Assembly: GCA_010909165.1 (NCBI GenBank)
Contig: MU008197.1
Span: forward strand, 62,001-126,000
DNA from: Anthoceros angustus
Taxonomy: Eukaryota > Streptophyta > Anthocerotopsida > Anthocerotales > Anthocerotaceae
DNA: 64,000 nt
Direction: 5' to 3'
Shown here one piece after another: positions 11,164 to 24,685 of the stretch. Both the position numbers and the translations under genes were made by a program. Position 1 is the stretch's first letter; each line of letters begins with the position of its first letter. Below the pieces are notes generated by a model. The model was not told the DNA's origin. It searched no databases and saw only the letters and a program-made list of their open reading frames with translations.

Positions 11164-12115
11164 TTTCCAGACAGACAGATATGCTGAGGAGTGCTGTAGC
11201 AGCGGAATGAACATGGCCATCTGTCCGCTCGCTGCATCTGTCGACCATGGGTTTTGTATGTCGAAGATTAAGAAAGTCGAAGATTAAGAAAGGAGGAATG
11301 TAGAGACTTTATGTAAGAAAAAGAGATGGAAAACTCCAAAAGAAAAAAAGGAACAACCAACCAAGGAGACCGTGCCACGGAGGACTAATCCCGCAATCCC
11401 TCACCTCAAAATTATCCACTGCACAGATAATTTCGAAGAATTTCGGGGATAAGAAAAGACTTACATACCACCGGGACGGAAGAAGTCGCCTCCCTTGCGC
11501 TTGTCGCTGTCCAAAGACTGACATACCACCGGGGCGGAAGAAATCGCCTCCCCGCCTTGTCGTCCAAGACTTACATACCACCGGCATACCATCGGGCGAA
11601 GAAGTTGCCTTCCCCGCGCTTGTCGCCGCCCCATACGCTTCCAGACAGACAGATATGCTGAGGAGTGCTGTAGCAGCGGAATGAACATGGCCATCTGTCC
11701 GCTCGCTGCATCTGTCGACCATGGGTTTTGTATGTCGAAGATTAAGAAAGTCGAAGATTAAGAAAGGAGGAATGTAGAGACTTTATGTAAGAAAAAGAGA
11801 TGGAAAACTCCAAAAGAAAAAAAGGAACAACCAACCAAGGAGACCGTGCCACGGAGGACTAATCCGCATCCTCACCTCAAAATTATCCACTGCACAGATA
11901 ATTTCGAAGAATTTCGGGGATAAGAAAAGACTTACATACCACCGGGACGGAAGAAGTCGCCTCCCTTGCGCTTGTCGCTGTCCAAAGACTGACATACCAC
12001 CGGGGCGGAAGAAATCGCCTCCCCTGCCCTTGTCGCTGTCCGAAGACTTACATACCACCGGGGCATACCATCGGGGCGGAAGAAGTTGCCTTCCCTGCGC
12101 TTGTCGCTGTCCTAT
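11164..12115 (+). repeat. Two ~475-bp direct tandem copies, possibly LTR-type sequence
   Basis: The segment starting TTTCCAGACAGACAGATATG at 11164 is repeated from 11641. Both copies contain a purine run (AAGAAAGGAGGAA) immediately followed by TGTAGAGACTTTATG, the arrangement of a polypurine tract next to an LTR start. Each also carries subrepeats of about 54 bp around CATACCACCGGG(A/G)CGGAAGAA. The copies differ mainly by small deletions. No protein remnant was recognised, so the LTR reading is tentative. Confidence 0.6.
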
Positions 12116-12382
12116 ACGTTTTCCAATGTGCTTGTCCCCTGCCTGTGCGTTTCTCCAATGCGCTTGTCGCCGTCCTATACACTACGTTCGCCAATGTGCT
12201 TGACGCCATCTTTGTATACCGTCCTTTGCAGGGCAATACACACCCGTTGCCCGAAGAAAGCCGCTGTACTAGAAAGGGAAGACTGACTAACCCCATTCCT
12301 GCAATTGTGGTGCGCCGTGGTATAAGCTTTGACAATCCTCGAGAAATTCTTGCCCATGGCCATGGATCTCCATGACAAGGTG

Positions 12383-12469
12383 GTAAAGGTGTGTCCGTCT
12401 TGCATAGGAGACTAAAGGTGTGACCGTCTTGCATAGGAGACTAAAGGTGTGACCGTCTTGCATAGGAGA
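12383..12469 (+). repeat. Three 28-29-bp direct repeats
   Basis: Three adjacent copies of CTAAAGGTGTGACCGTCTTG plus CATAGGAGA, the first slightly diverged. It is a short minisatellite. There are no spacers and this is a plant nuclear setting, so it is not a CRISPR array. Confidence 0.8.
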
Positions 12470-12997
12470 GTAGTTGTGGACTTTGGCCGTCGCATAGCCC
12501 TATTTCATCCAACATGGAGGGTAAAGATCACAAGCTCGTTTAAAGAATCCCGGATGGGTTTGTTATAACCACACGGGTTTGTTATAACGACATCGGCAAC
12601 ATCAGCAAAAGAAACCTGAACTCCCCAGGACAGAAAAAAACTAAGAAACGTCATGTACTTTTCACTCCACCCACCTCCATACCAGCTGGCAGTTGCCGAT
12701 CACAAAGCAATATATATTAGCCAGGAAAGGCTTCCATTGCACGTTGCAGGGAAGGCAGTCTCGGCCGTGACCTGATTGTCTTCATACTGGGCAACTACTG
12801 GATATTTAATTTGATGTCTTCGAACCAGCCTGCACCGTGGCTATGAAGGGTTAGTACAAGCTGTCTCCATGGCGTTGTTAGTGGAACTCGCCAGGCCACC
12901 TGTTACCATGCACCCCACCTCCCAACCCCGGCATGATCCATGGACGCTCCAGCAATACGCAACCACATTATTGAGCCGTCCGTTGAAGCGCAGAATC

Positions 12998-13256
12998 TGT
13001 TAGAGATTCAATCCTCTGCTACTTACTCTAGTATATTAGGATATATTAGGATATTGCACTATCGAGTCTAGGGCTTACCTCCTCGATAGTTGCCTAGCCT
13101 AAGGGCTATATATGTAGCACCTGCACCTATTGATGCGCATCGTGGAGCCTATCTAAGCCGGAGCTTTGTGTGTGCCATCCATTACCGCCAGGTCCGCTAT
13201 GTGTTGATCCTGTCACGTGACCGCCGTGGCTTGCCAGGCCTTGTGCAATTCTAACA
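12998..13256 (+). repeat. 5' LTR of the copia element
   Basis: A 259-bp repeat beginning TGTTAGAGATTC and ending TTCTAACA (TG...CA termini). It contains a TATATAT box near 13107-13113 and an internal AGTATATTAGGATATATTAG run. It is near-identical to the 3' LTR over the first ~150 bp and then differs chiefly by small indels. Confidence 0.93.
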
Positions 13257-13268
13257 TGGTATCAGAGC
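13257..13268 (+). other. Primer-binding site (initiator Met-tRNA)
   Basis: TGGTATCAGAGC directly abuts the 5' LTR terminus. It is the standard minus-strand primer site of plant copia elements. Confidence 0.92.
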
Positions 13269-13311
13269 GGGAACACTGATTGCGAGACTCGACAAGAGAG
13301 GACGGAGTCGC

Positions 13312-15720
13312 GATGGCAATGAGCTTAGTGAGCTTAGCTATGCGATGCCCCAGGGATTGCAGAAGCTATTCTTATATCGCTCTATGCCTGAAGCTTGGTC
13401 AGGGTTCATCGACTTCCTCATAGCCCAAGACAACCTCACATGGGAGGAGGCGACGTCCATGCCGGGGCGGGAGACTCGCCATTGGATGCAAAGGCGGGTC
13501 CTCAACGGTCCGAGCATGCGATGTCGCCAAGGGAAGAGACGGAACAACACGAACAAAGACACGCAGGGAAGTCCTCGCAGGACATCGTGACCAACGAATA
13601 AGAAGGGACAATGCCTAAATGCTTCAAGTATGGTCATTACGAAGGAGTGCAAGGACAAGAAGACCGCGAATCTCACGGAGAGCGAGAGTCAAGACGAGGT
13701 CGCAGAGGCAAGACTTGTAGAAACGGCATTTCAAGAATTTCGCAAAGACACGAGCGAAACGATACACCGAGCTTGATTCTGCATGTACATCCTTCATGGT
13801 GAAGGATAAGGAACTTCTTCACAAGTTCGGGCGAAGTCGGCGCCTGGGAATGACAATGAGATAGGAGTTCGTGGTTCGAGAGTATAGGCTTAGACCGCTT
13901 GACGGGAGGTCAAGGCGGAAGGAGCGCTCTTTGTCCCTAACCTACGCAGAAATCTCATGTCCGTTGCACCGTTGACAGACGCAGGTCTGCAGGTCCTTTT
14001 TACGAAGAAGGAAGTTTTACTTCTGAAGAATGGACAGATGCACGGCGATGTGGTGGCAAAAGGCCACCGTACAGGGAACTTGTACCAGATGGAGGTTCCT
14101 GACGACCAAGAGGTTCTGACTGTGTCGGAGAAAGGTGGAAATGCCTTGCTGTGGCATAGACGGTTCGGGCATACCAACCTGAAGTTTCTCCTGGATATGG
14201 AGCGCAAGAAGCTAGTGACAGGCATGGAGCTCCAAAAGGCGTAACTCGATGCGGCGACGCTTGCATGAAAGGCAAGCACCCCGACGGTCATATGTTTCAC
14301 CACCAAGAGAGCAAAGTTTTGGAACTTGTTCACTCGATCTTATGTCCAATGCAAGTGGACGCAAGAATGCTACAAAGTAGGTACTACATTTCGCTCATTG
14401 ACGATTACAAGAAAGTAATGGTGTACTTCCTGGAAGAAGAGTGATGCTCTCAAAGCATTTCGATGTTTAGGCGATCATGAGAAACAAACCGGCAAGAAGT
14501 TGAAGAAACTTGACGGATGGGGAGGAGAGTATTTGAGTACACTCTTCAAGGATGAATGCGCAGGAATTGAGAGACAGCTTGACGACAGGTACACGCCTCA
14601 ACAGTGGATTGCCGAGCGGAAGAATCGCACCATCCGCAACGCCGTCAAGCATGCTAGCAGAGTCACCGCCTAAGTATTTCGCGACGCGTTGCAACAAAGA
14701 CCACGATGTAATATGTCGATAACCATGGCGCTAGGTGGATCTATGACACCCCATGAAGCTTGGTTTGGTGAGAAACCAAATGTCTCACACTTGAGAGTGT
14801 TTGGTCACAGAGCATATGCGCATGTTCCTAAGCAACCGCGAAGAAGTTGGACGATGAAGCATCAAGTGCGCTTCATTGGTTATGCGAATGAGCGAAAGGC
14901 TTACTGATTGTGGGATCCCGCCGCCAGCGATGCATGAAAGTTCGATGTCGTGTTCGATGAGAACAATATTGGAAGTCATGCGAGAGCACGGCCGCTTACA
15001 TGCACTCGACTCGAGTTTATCCAGACACCTTCCTTGTCCCGCATCCACCAATGACAAGAAGAGGATCACCACACCAAGGGTGATGGTGAGGACATCCCAG
15101 TGAGGTCATACCACCTATTGTTCCCGCAGGAATTCTGAGGAGGAAACTGGAAGTAGCACAACAAAGAAGCAGATGTTGAGGAGTTAGTTCCAAAGATTGG
15201 AGGATGCAGAGGACTAACCAATAGCAGTTTATTCCGAGACGGTCGACAAGGGTTCGACATTCATGAAGGTCCTCGAGAATGCCCACTCAACATGGTGAGC
15301 GGACCGTAATGGTGTTTTCTTCTCAAGATGATATCCCGCCACAATTGAGGAAGCACGAAACGGACTCAAGGTGAGTTCGAATGAAGCTATTCAGATCGAG
15401 TATAATTCGATGCTCGAAAACAACGCTTGACGTTGGTTGATTTGCCACCCGGGAGGAAAGTCACGCAAGTGGACTTTCAAGAAGAAGTACAATGCCGACG
15501 GATCTCCGGAAAGGCATAAGGCGAGACTAGTGGCTCATGGTTTCACTCAGTGAAAGGGCCGGACTACGAGGAGACCTTCTCCCGTAGTTCGCATGCATAG
15601 ATCTCAAAGGTGTGATTCAGATCTCATACCTCCGCACCGAGGAGATGGTGGCGGATATCTTCACCAAGGCGCCGCGCAAAGTTTGCACATTTCGTTCGGA
15701 TCTTGGCGTCGGTAAGTAGC
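13312..15720 (+). pseudogene. Copia gag-pol remnants
   Basis: Several frames carry recognisable pieces. A gag segment lies at about 13345-13480 (LPHS/MPEAW region). A degenerate zinc knuckle lies near 13620-13690 (CFKYGHY...KECKDKK split by a frameshift). The GAG-pre-integrase domain is at 13940-14240, with LLWHRRFGHTNLKFL. An integrase core end is at 14700-14905, with TPHEAWFGEKPNVSHLRVFG. The start of the copia reverse transcriptase is near 15460-15580 (ARLVAHGFTQ). The RNase H end is near 15630-15720 (MVADIFTKAPR). Stops, frameshifts and a large deletion between RT start and RNase H end make it inactive. Confidence 0.9.
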
Positions 15721-15737
15721 TTTAGCTTGAAGGGGAG

Positions 15738-16014
15738 TGTTAGAGATTCAATCCTCTGCTACTTACTCTAGTATATTAGGATATATTAGGATATTGCACT
15801 ATCGAGTCTAGGGCTTACCTCCTCGATAGTTGCCTAGCCTAAGGGCTATATATGTAGCACCCTGTGCGCCTATTGATGCGTACTGTGGAGCCTATCTAAG
15901 CCAGTGGAGCTTTGTGTGTGCCATCCATTACCTCTGCTTGTGTCCGCTTATGTGTTGATCCTGTCCGCTGCACTGCCCAGGCCGTGGCTTGCCAGGCCTT
16001 GTGCAATTCTAACA
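15738..16014 (+). repeat. 3' LTR of the copia element
   Basis: A 277-bp copy of the 5' LTR with the same TG...CA termini and TATATAT box (about 15847-15853). It is 18 bp longer than the 5' LTR because of small indels in the second half. It is preceded by the polypurine tract and followed by the GAATC target duplicate. Confidence 0.93.
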
Positions 16015-16100
16015 GAATCGAATCATGAACGAGCGGGAGAGCCCGTTCTCGGCCGCATCTTCCAATACGGTGCCGAACTTGGACGCAACTTCTTGTCATG

Positions 16101-17634
16101 TCATGGAACGAGGGGTTGCCGTCCTAGGGTTTCCAGCTCAAACTCTCGAACCGAAGGAATGGAGCGCGCTAAGCCGTCATCGAACTCGAAGGCCCCGCCT
16201 CTCAAGCTCCGGAAAAGAGAGGAGTTGCTGGGATCCGGAGAAGGGAATTCCAGGCACACCTGCCCCCTGTTGCTGATGCCGCCATGGAAATGGTAATACT
16301 GCAATCTATCCGGCTCAGCAATAGTGCTCAATCCCGAGAACTGTTCTGTGCGATGCACTCCGGTGGCGAACACATTCCTGGGCTGCACCGCGTACTTGGC
16401 GGCCAGCACCTTCCCCGCCGGAACCACCTCCCTGTACTCCAGCTTCTCCACCGTCCAGTGCTCCGCATCGCTGCCACACAAACAGCACCAACAACCATTA
16501 TCGAACTCACCATTATCCCATATAGCTCGCAGACACACCGCGGCCTCAGCCAGAGCCCTTTACCTGGAAACAGATTCCCTCCAGGCGTCGCCGCAGAGCC
16601 GGGCCGACATAAGCTTCTGCGTGATGAGCACCTGGGTGTAGTTACCGAACCCATCCATGACTTCCCGCAACGTCGAGCCGGGGGCCGCCGCCAGGAATTC
16701 GTCCACGTCGAAGAAGAAGACCCAGCGCGCCAGGAACCTAGCCCGATGCAGGCAGTCGTTGAGCACCAGGAACTGGTTGAAGTAGTAGCCGTCGTACCGG
16801 GCCTGGTTCCGCACGTTCTCCACCAGCACGCGGCCCAGCCGCTCCCAGGGCTCGAGCGCGCGACGGACTCCGTCCTTCATTCCCCGGCGTCGTGCAAGAC
16901 GAAGAGGAGCGGGGCCGAGGAGGCGCGCGTGGTACGCCATCCACTCCCGTATCCGCTGCGGGCTCAGGTCTCCGAACAAGGGCGAGCCGCAGTAGAGGAA
17001 GTCGTATGGCGGGGGTCCTCGCCGGAGTAGAGGCGGGGATTGTACTCCCCGCGGCCTCGTGCAGCGCCGTGAACGTCTCCGGCGGGGAGAACTGGTCGGA
17101 ATCCCCGTACCCGGCGGTGAGTATGAGGGAGCCGCCCCGACTTGGCACCAACGTCCCGACCGGGCTTGGGAAGGTGCAATTGAGCACCAGGACGGTGTAG
17201 ATCCGGCCCAGCTGCCAGTCGGGCTTCATCACCTCGACCGCGCCGCGCACCTCCAGCTCCCCGGGCTCCTCCCACGCGCACTGGAACCAGGGGTTGCCCA
17301 CGTCGTGCAGCCGGCGGGAGGAGAGACCCACCACCGCGAATGTGTTGTCCCCGCCCCGGTACGCGCCCATCTGCACGAAGAGGGCGGACACCCGCCCGTG
17401 CTCCGCGAACTGCCGCAGCCGGCCGTGGCCTCCCAGGCTGCCCTGCTCGCGGGAATCGGGGGCCTGCGGGGGCCCGAGCCTAGCTCCGGGTCCAGATCCG
17501 GATCCAAATCCGGGGACCAGCGAGGGCCAGAGCAGGGCGAGCAGAGCCAGCAGGCTCCCCCCCGCCAGCAGCCCCGCCATGGCCAGCTGGATGCAGCCTT
17601 CCGCCGGCCGCCGCCCCATCGCATTCGGCTTCAT
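16101..17634 (-). CDS. GT92 (DUF23) glycosyltransferase, galactan beta-1,4-galactosyltransferase-like; frameshifted
   Basis: Exon 1 runs 17634-16564 and exon 2 runs 16470-16101, with a GT-AG intron between. The N-terminus has one membrane anchor (about 20 hydrophobic residues after MKPNAMGRRPAEGCIQ), as in type II Golgi enzymes. Family motifs are LYCGSPLFGDLSPQRIREWM, YDGYYFNQFLVLNDC and the metal-binding FFFDVDEF, then KYAVQPRNVFATGVH in exon 2. GALS enzymes of this family add beta-1,4-galactose to pectic galactan. The reading frame breaks near 17047-17050 and 17011-17015, each repaired by one extra base in a C or G run. A compensated pair of shifts lies near 16911-16914 and 16882-16885, where the alternative frame reads LLFVLHDAG. 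With a net two-base correction the chain is 480 residues. It is either a recent pseudogene or sequence error. Confidence 0.85.
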
Positions 17635-17700
17635 CGCGCACTGCGTGCAACGGAACAACACATGGACCTGTATCGTGAAGCTATTGCAGCCGCAGAGCAT

Positions 17701-19843
17701 GTATGTACATTATCAGAGGAGAAAGCCAAGGACGTTATAGCTAGACGCCAGGCTCCCCGAGGACTGGAGCCCAGATGGGCTCACCGCATCGGCATCGCTG
17801 GACCTTGAATTGAATGCTCTGATGGGAATGAAATGCGCGAGCCCCTGGCGTCGCGTTTGGAGGTCCGCTTTTACAGCCGGTCCCACCGTCACCGTCTAAG
17901 CCTCTCGACACGCCATCTTCAGAAGCCACACGCGCGGCTTCCATCAAGAGGAGGAGGAAACCTGCATGTAAGCATGAGAAATCCATGGATGTACCTATCA
18001 GAATTCCCGGACAAGAGGAGAAAGAGAAGGAGAAGGAAATGTCCTCGGAATCGTCGTTGTTACTATTAAACCCGGTGCAATTGGTGAAGGTATACACATG
18101 CCCAATCCGCCATCAGCAAGTGGAGCGGGAATGGTCGAGCACATTCTGTGCTCCCGAGTCCCCGACTCTCGATCTTCAGGAGGTGCACGACCTGGGACCT
18201 GGGATAGGTGGTTTCTCGTCCATGCTTTGTCAGCTGTCAGTTTTACGAACGAAGCAACCGTCCAGGTTACAGGTGTCAAAGTATCGAACCACGTGTGCAT
18301 TCGGACGAACCAAGTCAGTTTGTGAAAGGCAAGTGCGGGCCCCGAACAGCACACCTCGCCGAACGCCGAACTTTATGGATGGCGAAAAGCTTGACTGCGT
18401 ACATACATAGCGTGTTGTTGTAAGGCTCCCTATCTCACCAAAAGCAATTGCATGGTGAAAAGATTAACTTTTATATCTTATTATACAGCCGAATGTCTCA
18501 CTTGACATTGACATTGTTATAGTCGAATATATTCACAAATTCTATATTCATAATAGTAATATACACTGCATACATATGACTCATACCAGGATAGGATGTC
18601 ATTGGGTTAAATCATGACGTCAAGGCAATTTACTGGTGCAAACTTTGGCCAAGAATCCCTACTTCTCTATATGTACTATGCTATGAGATTCTTTAAGACC
18701 CACATGGATGAATAAATTATATAATATTTTTACAAACCAAAACTAACCTAAAATCTGGAATTCATGAATTCATAAGAAGTTATATTTTTGCTAGACCCCT
18801 GATTTAGAATCAGAGTCTCAATTTAAGTCCTCAGTCATTTTAGAATTAAATTAAAAAATAAATCAATACAATTTTGAGTTAATTAAGGTCCTATGTTGAC
18901 TACTGTCAGCAATTATCAAACACATTTGTTGGCCACAAAGAGCATTACTCATATATTATTGAATATAAAAATTAATATTATTAAAAAATTCTAAATTAGT
19001 AATAATATTCTTACATCTCTAATTTTTATCAAGCTATCATTCATACAAAATAGAATCTTTGAATGGCTAAAGATACTCTAAAGTAGAGGTCTGCTCTTGG
19101 GGTCAGCTGGTCATGGGGCTTCACCCAAAGCTTCACAAACTAACATAAGAGACCTGCCTACGCTGTTCCTTACGACATGATACCATGGACGGATACCACA
19201 TTCTTGAAATACTTCCCTCTATATGGGCTCTAGAAACAAACAAGCTTGATGCATACTCAAAACAAAATTGATGCCACAAGATCGCCAATCCAGGCTTGCT
19301 GCAGACGGGACGGGCAAATCTCCATACAGCAAGTGCAATGATAAATTAAAGCATACATCGTATTCCAGACAGATGAAGCAGAGCAGGTCCAAGGTGACGG
19401 CCTGGTCTCACAAAAGCAGTATGTAGATCAAGCAAAGGGCACACAGAAGCGTCCTCAACTTGCTGATGGCTTGATGGCATCGCATTTATACACATCCATG
19501 CCTTCCTGTTCTGATCCCTTGGCCAAGCACGGACATAGGCTAGTCTAGCCATCTGTTTCAAACTTAGCAAGCGGGACCGCCCTTCACAACACCCAGTTAA
19601 CGACCCAGATCCATGTTAAAAGAAACGCTACTGATGGGACTACGGTCCTCTGGGCCCGGACGTCTGTAAAAGTGCGACTGCACAAAAAAACAGAAACAGT
19701 TCTCAAGGTACCAGCTGCAACAATCCACATGAATCGATGTGGAACCTTTCAGCCATATAAGTAGGTTGCGAGGACAATAGGGGATAGATGGGCGTTATGA
19801 CGTTCATGAGAGGTCGCACCTTTCATGAATCTTCCTCCTAAGA
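17701..19843. other. Spacer, mostly AT-rich, no supported gene
   Basis: GC-balanced sequence to about 18430, then strongly AT-rich DNA to about 19080, then the probable 3' UTR of the minus-strand LAZ1-like gene. Open frames in the first part lack family signatures. Confidence 0.6.
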
Positions 19844-22147
19844 CTACCGCCGAACAGTCCACCTTCGGCCCCCAGTCTTGAAGCCACCCCCTTGATCGCT
19901 ACTTTCTCCACTGCTATCAGCGCTCCCATATGATGGGTTTGGCTTTCTACCTCTGGCTAGTCCACTATCACTCACACTCCCTGTCAACAAAGGATCATCA
20001 ATCCCCCTGACTGATTTGTGAGAAGAATCTGATAGCCAAGCGTCATCTTTAACATGCTTATCCTTCTCCTTCTCCTTCCGCCTGCTAACCCAGTGCAACT
20101 GATGGAGAGTCTCATTTATTCGATTGATACCTTTCTCCATGGGCTCCACAGCTTGCGACATTGTGATTTTCACATCATTCACGACCTGCAGCAGTGGCAG
20201 TGAAACCCCTTTCATAACTTGTCACAAGTACGAATCAGGCTAAAAGCATTCGATTTACTTCCTCACCACCAACTTCACAAATAGAGCGCAACTTACGTGT
20301 TCACCACCTCCAAAGACAACGTCATGAAAGCTCTCCTTCAAACTAGTGGCTGTCTTCTCAAGATCATTGGCAAGTACACGAACAATACTCGGTCTTTCGC
20401 TTTCCTTGATTTCCTCAGGGTCAAGTGGTGAGTCCATTGAGGCATAGTCAGAAAGCACAGCAACACTCCCTCGTCGATGGAGACCATCCATCATCTGGTA
20501 AGGTGTGGCTGGGAAGATGTAGATGTGGGCTACCGCAGCAACAGACATCTGCCAAGTCATGTGGAGTAAGCAGGTGGGAAAGCAAGTGACAGATCTGAAT
20601 GATTCACGACAAAATTGAAGAAACCCACCTCTAGACAAATGATAAAGTCCTGCAAATTCCTCTGGAAATTGTCGCCCAGCAGGGCGATGATCCCCTCAGG
20701 AAGCCACTTAGGAGCAAACCCTTCAGAAAAGATAAAAGCAAATATGACTTCCTGCCACCAGGTGGCAAACACGATAGATTTGAAACAGACAAATTTTGCA
20801 AGTGGCCTAATCGGGGCCAACTCGTCTCTGGTCACGGCATAGAACTGTATTAAACAGTACAGAGCCCATGTTTGACTGAAATTCAGCACAATTGTTATGT
20901 AAGGATACCTGCCCCACAGATTTCCAGCCAGCTCAGTAACAGCAGGGAATATATCAAACAATGGACTGCACTATGGTGAACAGTCGACTTGGCACACACT
21001 GTGGAGTAGGACACTGACCCAGTTTCCCAATTAAACTCAGCATCTCCATAGAGGTTGAATTGCTCCAGTATTAAAGCCAAAAATGCACAAAATGTCTTCA
21101 GTATCATCTGCAAGGAAACTCGTATCACATGAAAAGCTGAGAAAAGATAGCTGCAGCACGTTAAGGGTATACGAGTCTGCTCCCTGATACTTGGAATACC
21201 AGCTAGACACAAAAGATCAGATTGCATAACAGGGTGTCAAGAGGCTCTTACATATTGTACAATGCCAAATTTTGCAGCCTGATAGAAGTCTTCTCCAAGC
21301 ACCCAGGGTTGCAGGCACAGATTAAGGGGAGGTACATGTTTGATAAACGCACTTTGACCACTTGCAGAATGCTCCAACAGAGGCGTTCGGGGTCCTACCC
21401 CCGTCGCTTGCCTCTCAAGCTTTTCTATAACCTTATCTTCGCCACCTACAAGGACAGCCTGTCTCATCAAGCAGCTGGCGATAGATTGATCGGCGAGAAG
21501 CTATTGAGCATGAACTCCATGGCAAGAAATGCTGAGAGAGCAGGTACCACACCTAAACATGCTATCAAGTAACATCCAAATGAGTATAGAGCATATGCTT
21601 CATAACAGTTGCGCAGAATGTTGCACTCCAGCGACACATCAGGCTTCCATAAGGATATGAACTGACACACAGAGAAAACCCAGCCACAGGAGGGGGTGCA
21701 GTGAGTAGGTGAAACACAGCTGCCTCCAATCGGCGGGGAGAGACAAAAAAACCACCAAAAATATTCCACCTACCGATTCCACGGAGTATATGGGAACCAT
21801 AAAGATGACACCAACTAGCCATTTCTGCTCCTGGTAAACCGGCAGCTGCTGTTAGAGAACCAAGCTGACAGCATCACCCAGATCAACGCAACAGCCGAAG
21901 TCCAAGAATCCCCAGCTGACAACTGAACCCCTACCTCAGGATTGTTGTACGCCGTCAGGTGTTCCACGAGCAGAAACGTGGACAAGGCGAGGGCCGCAAG
22001 CACGAAAATACCAGCAACGATGATTGCCCAGACGTGCTGGTTCGACAGACTCGACTCCGCTGTGGTGACGAGACCTTCATATAGAATCCTCATATTCATG
22101 GGCGCCTTCCGTAAGTCATCATCAACTACACTCACTACGACGAGCAT
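19844..22147 (-). CDS. LAZ1-like / DUF300 (TMEM184, organic solute transporter alpha-type) membrane protein, eight exons
   Basis: Exons on the minus strand are 22147-21935, 21830-21774, 21661-21553, 21445-21252, 21107-21019, 20908-20629, 20548-20297 and 20185-19844. All have GT-AG introns and consistent phases, encoding 511 residues. It is a multi-pass membrane protein: hydrophobic segments include AIIVAGIFVLAALALSTFLL, VGVIFMVPIYSVES and ILKTFCAFLALILEQF. Family motifs are CYEAYALYSFGCYLIACLGG, NFSQTWALYCLIQFY and CLEMSVAAVAHIYIFP. The C-terminal tail is hydrophilic and Ser-rich. In Arabidopsis LAZ1 and its homolog sit in the tonoplast and affect brassinosteroid signalling and autoimmune cell death; transfer of that role to this gene is inference. 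It is transcribed away from the AMMECR1 gene. Confidence 0.92.
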
Positions 22148-23351
22148 CCACACCAATCAAATCGCCCGGCGCCTCACTCGCCCACACCAGAAAAGAAGCT
22201 CCACAACCTCCCTAGCCTCCGGTGCCCTGCCTGCCATCCACTATCCACTACCAGCTCTGCCCCCTCCGCCACGGCAATCCAGCAAGCCCGAGAGCTGCCG
22301 GGAGCGATCATTGCCGGAAGCAGCCCGCTGCTGCGCACGTCATCCCAGGCCCTGGCCTCCCCATGCTACTTGACCTGGCCCCAGTCTCATGCCACACGAT
22401 CTGCTACAGCTAGCTGAGTCTCCCTTCTCTTTGCAATTGGAAGCAGTCGTGAAGCTACAAAATTGGAGGTTCCCGGAAAGACTGGCAAGACGCAATGCGA
22501 AGGAAGCCACCGTAGCAGGACGCAGCAACAAATCTGCTTACTCCTCCGAGTGTTACGATCTGGTTAGTCGTGCTCCTCACCTCGCTCGCCACGTTACACC
22601 TTGTCTTTTCACTGCTTTCTTTTCCCTCTCCTCTGACCAATTAGGGCTCACGCTTCAACATAAACAAAAAAAGCTTCTTCGCTTCTTCTAAATCGAAAAA
22701 GAAGAATAGTCTATTGTTAGTCCACTTGGACGGAATTTTTGCTGTCATGGACTTGGTACATACTTATTAACACCTCGTACCATGGTGTGTGTCTCGGTAC
22801 TTCAAAACCTCGCTTCCGTCATGTTTGTCCACAGCACTGCGCCTGATCACGATAGGTGTGAATAATACACGGGCGTGGAATCCGGTGTCCCGGTTACAGT
22901 CAGGTACTCGGTTCGAGGACGTGGTTGCATGGGTCTTGCACTTCTGCCCCGCTTCAGGGGTCGGCAGTGTGGAGTGACGGTAAGTTCTTGTCTTGTTTAT
23001 GGCAAAAAAAAACGACTAATGGATGGCGTGGTGGAAAAAGTAACAGGGCCGTATAGGGCACGTTTACCTCAGCCCCAAGGTGCGACAGTTCTTTGGCAGC
23101 CAGCAATCGGATCTCAAGCGCTTTGTGCGATGCTGGTGGTTTCCGCCCGATCCACAGCCTCGCCATCCGCGTGGATGTCCCGCAGCTAGCGACCTCCTGC
23201 TTGTGTCGGGCCATCCATGGTGTTGCCGGCGCTGGGGCTTGGTATGTGCGCAGAACAAGCGGGTGGGCTTGTTCCGCAATTGGCCTCTGCATACCGACGC
23301 CCTTGTGCTCTGTAATTCTTGTTCTCGGCCTGCTCCATCCCCGGCGTCGCC
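22148..23351. promoter_or_regulatory. Intergenic region shared by two divergent genes
   Basis: About 1.2 kb separates the start codons of the LAZ1-like (minus) and AMMECR1 (plus) genes and must hold both 5' UTRs and promoters. I see no third gene: open frames here lack domain matches. No clear TATA pair was assigned. Confidence 0.5.

Positions 23352-24685
<1,334 letters not shown>

Larger units (their letters stand above)
12993..16019 (+). mobile_element. Decayed Ty1/copia LTR retrotransposon with 5-bp target-site duplication
   Basis: The element spans two LTRs (12998-13256 and 15738-16014), flanked by the direct repeat GAATC at 12993-12997 and 16015-16019. A primer-binding site TGGTATCAGAGC (13257-13268), complementary to plant initiator Met-tRNA, follows the 5' LTR. 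A polypurine tract GAAGGGGAG (15729-15737) precedes the 3' LTR. The internal part is only about 2.5 kb, roughly half of a complete copia element. It encodes broken gag, integrase and the ends of the reverse-transcriptase/RNase H region in the gag-INT-RT order of copia. It cannot be autonomous. Confidence 0.93.

Noticed and set aside
12383-12469. Three short direct repeats that could suggest a CRISPR array
   Set aside because: The repeats are contiguous with no spacers, and the setting is a plant nuclear genome.
13257-13274. tRNA-like sequence TGGTATCAGAGCGG
   Set aside because: It is the retrotransposon primer-binding site next to the LTR; no cloverleaf surrounds it.
22875-23189. 104-codon open frame upstream of AMMECR1
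   Set aside because: No domain, no splice connection to the AMMECR1 exons and poor coding character; probably 5' UTR or intergenic DNA.
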